Positions 63,979 to 64,000 of a stretch of 64,000 nucleotides of DNA are shown in pieces. Source of the DNA: Exiguobacterium sp. s122 (GTDB lineage: Bacteria; Bacillota; Bacilli; Exiguobacteriales; Exiguobacteriaceae); assembly GCF_018618475.1 (NCBI RefSeq), contig NZ_JACSMD010000001.1:1240001-1304000 (forward strand), written 5' to 3'. The notes under the pieces were generated by a model, which worked only from the letters and a program-made list of their open reading frames with translations, did no database searches and was not told the DNA's origin. How positions within the stretch are numbered: the stretch's first letter is position 1; the number at the start of each line of letters is the position of its first letter. The position numbers and the translations under genes are program-made.

Positions 63979-64000
63979 GCGAATGTTGACTCAAATCCAT

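Overview
The window looks like a chromosomal segment of a low-to-mid GC Gram-positive of the order Bacillales, most likely Exiguobacterium. This is inferred from several things: Bacillus-type ribosome binding sites (AGGAGG), a ParE/ParC pair, S-box (SAM-I) riboswitches on methionine genes, sigma-B-like promoters, a YflT-type stress protein, LysM-3D cell wall proteins and a dedicated XerS-like recombinase. No database search was possible. No rRNA, tRNA, CRISPR array, insertion sequence or prophage was seen.

Layout. 0-9 kb: a partial MarR regulator, a RelA/SpoT-domain protein, a stress protein behind a sigma-B-like promoter, a reductase, a divergent glutamine synthetase, a POT peptide transporter, an MFS exporter behind a leader-peptide attenuator, and an AI-2E-type membrane protein. 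9-14.4 kb: a methionine region with two SAM-I riboswitches. The first controls an MtnE/YbdL-type aminotransferase plus a GldA/HcxA-type dehydrogenase; the second controls metQ-metN-metI. 14.4-23 kb: an Spx-like protein, two tandem paralogous lipoproteins, a soluble PAS chemotaxis protein, a YgjP-type metallopeptidase, a PatB/MalY lyase and two coupled unknown genes. 23-33.3 kb: a XerS-like recombinase, a GGDEF protein, a CoA-binding protein, parE-parC and small housekeeping genes. Three dif-like sites lie in this part, at 23152, 25470 and 33274.

33.3-46.5 kb: an amino acid ABC transporter without ATPase, a first MoxR-DUF58-membrane operon, cardiolipin synthase, a LysM-3D protein, two AraC regulators, an SDR, a hydrolase and small membrane or secreted proteins. 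46.5-62.6 kb: an accessory zone, nearly all on the minus strand. It holds a broken acetyltransferase, a tandem SMI1/KNR4 protein, a beta-glucoside PTS operon with a divergent GntR regulator, a SUFU-like protein, a CPCC protein, a barstar-domain protein at the end of a second MoxR-DUF58 operon, a DinB protein and a DUF2332 gene interrupted by an amber codon. The families SMI1, SUFU, CPCC and barstar recur as immunity proteins of polymorphic toxins, yet no toxin is visible. 62.6 kb to the end: an NCS2 purine-type permease.

Genes are mainly plus-strand on the left and mainly minus-strand on the right, changing over between about 33 and 45 kb. With the best dif match at 33.3 kb, this suggests that the window may span the replication terminus.
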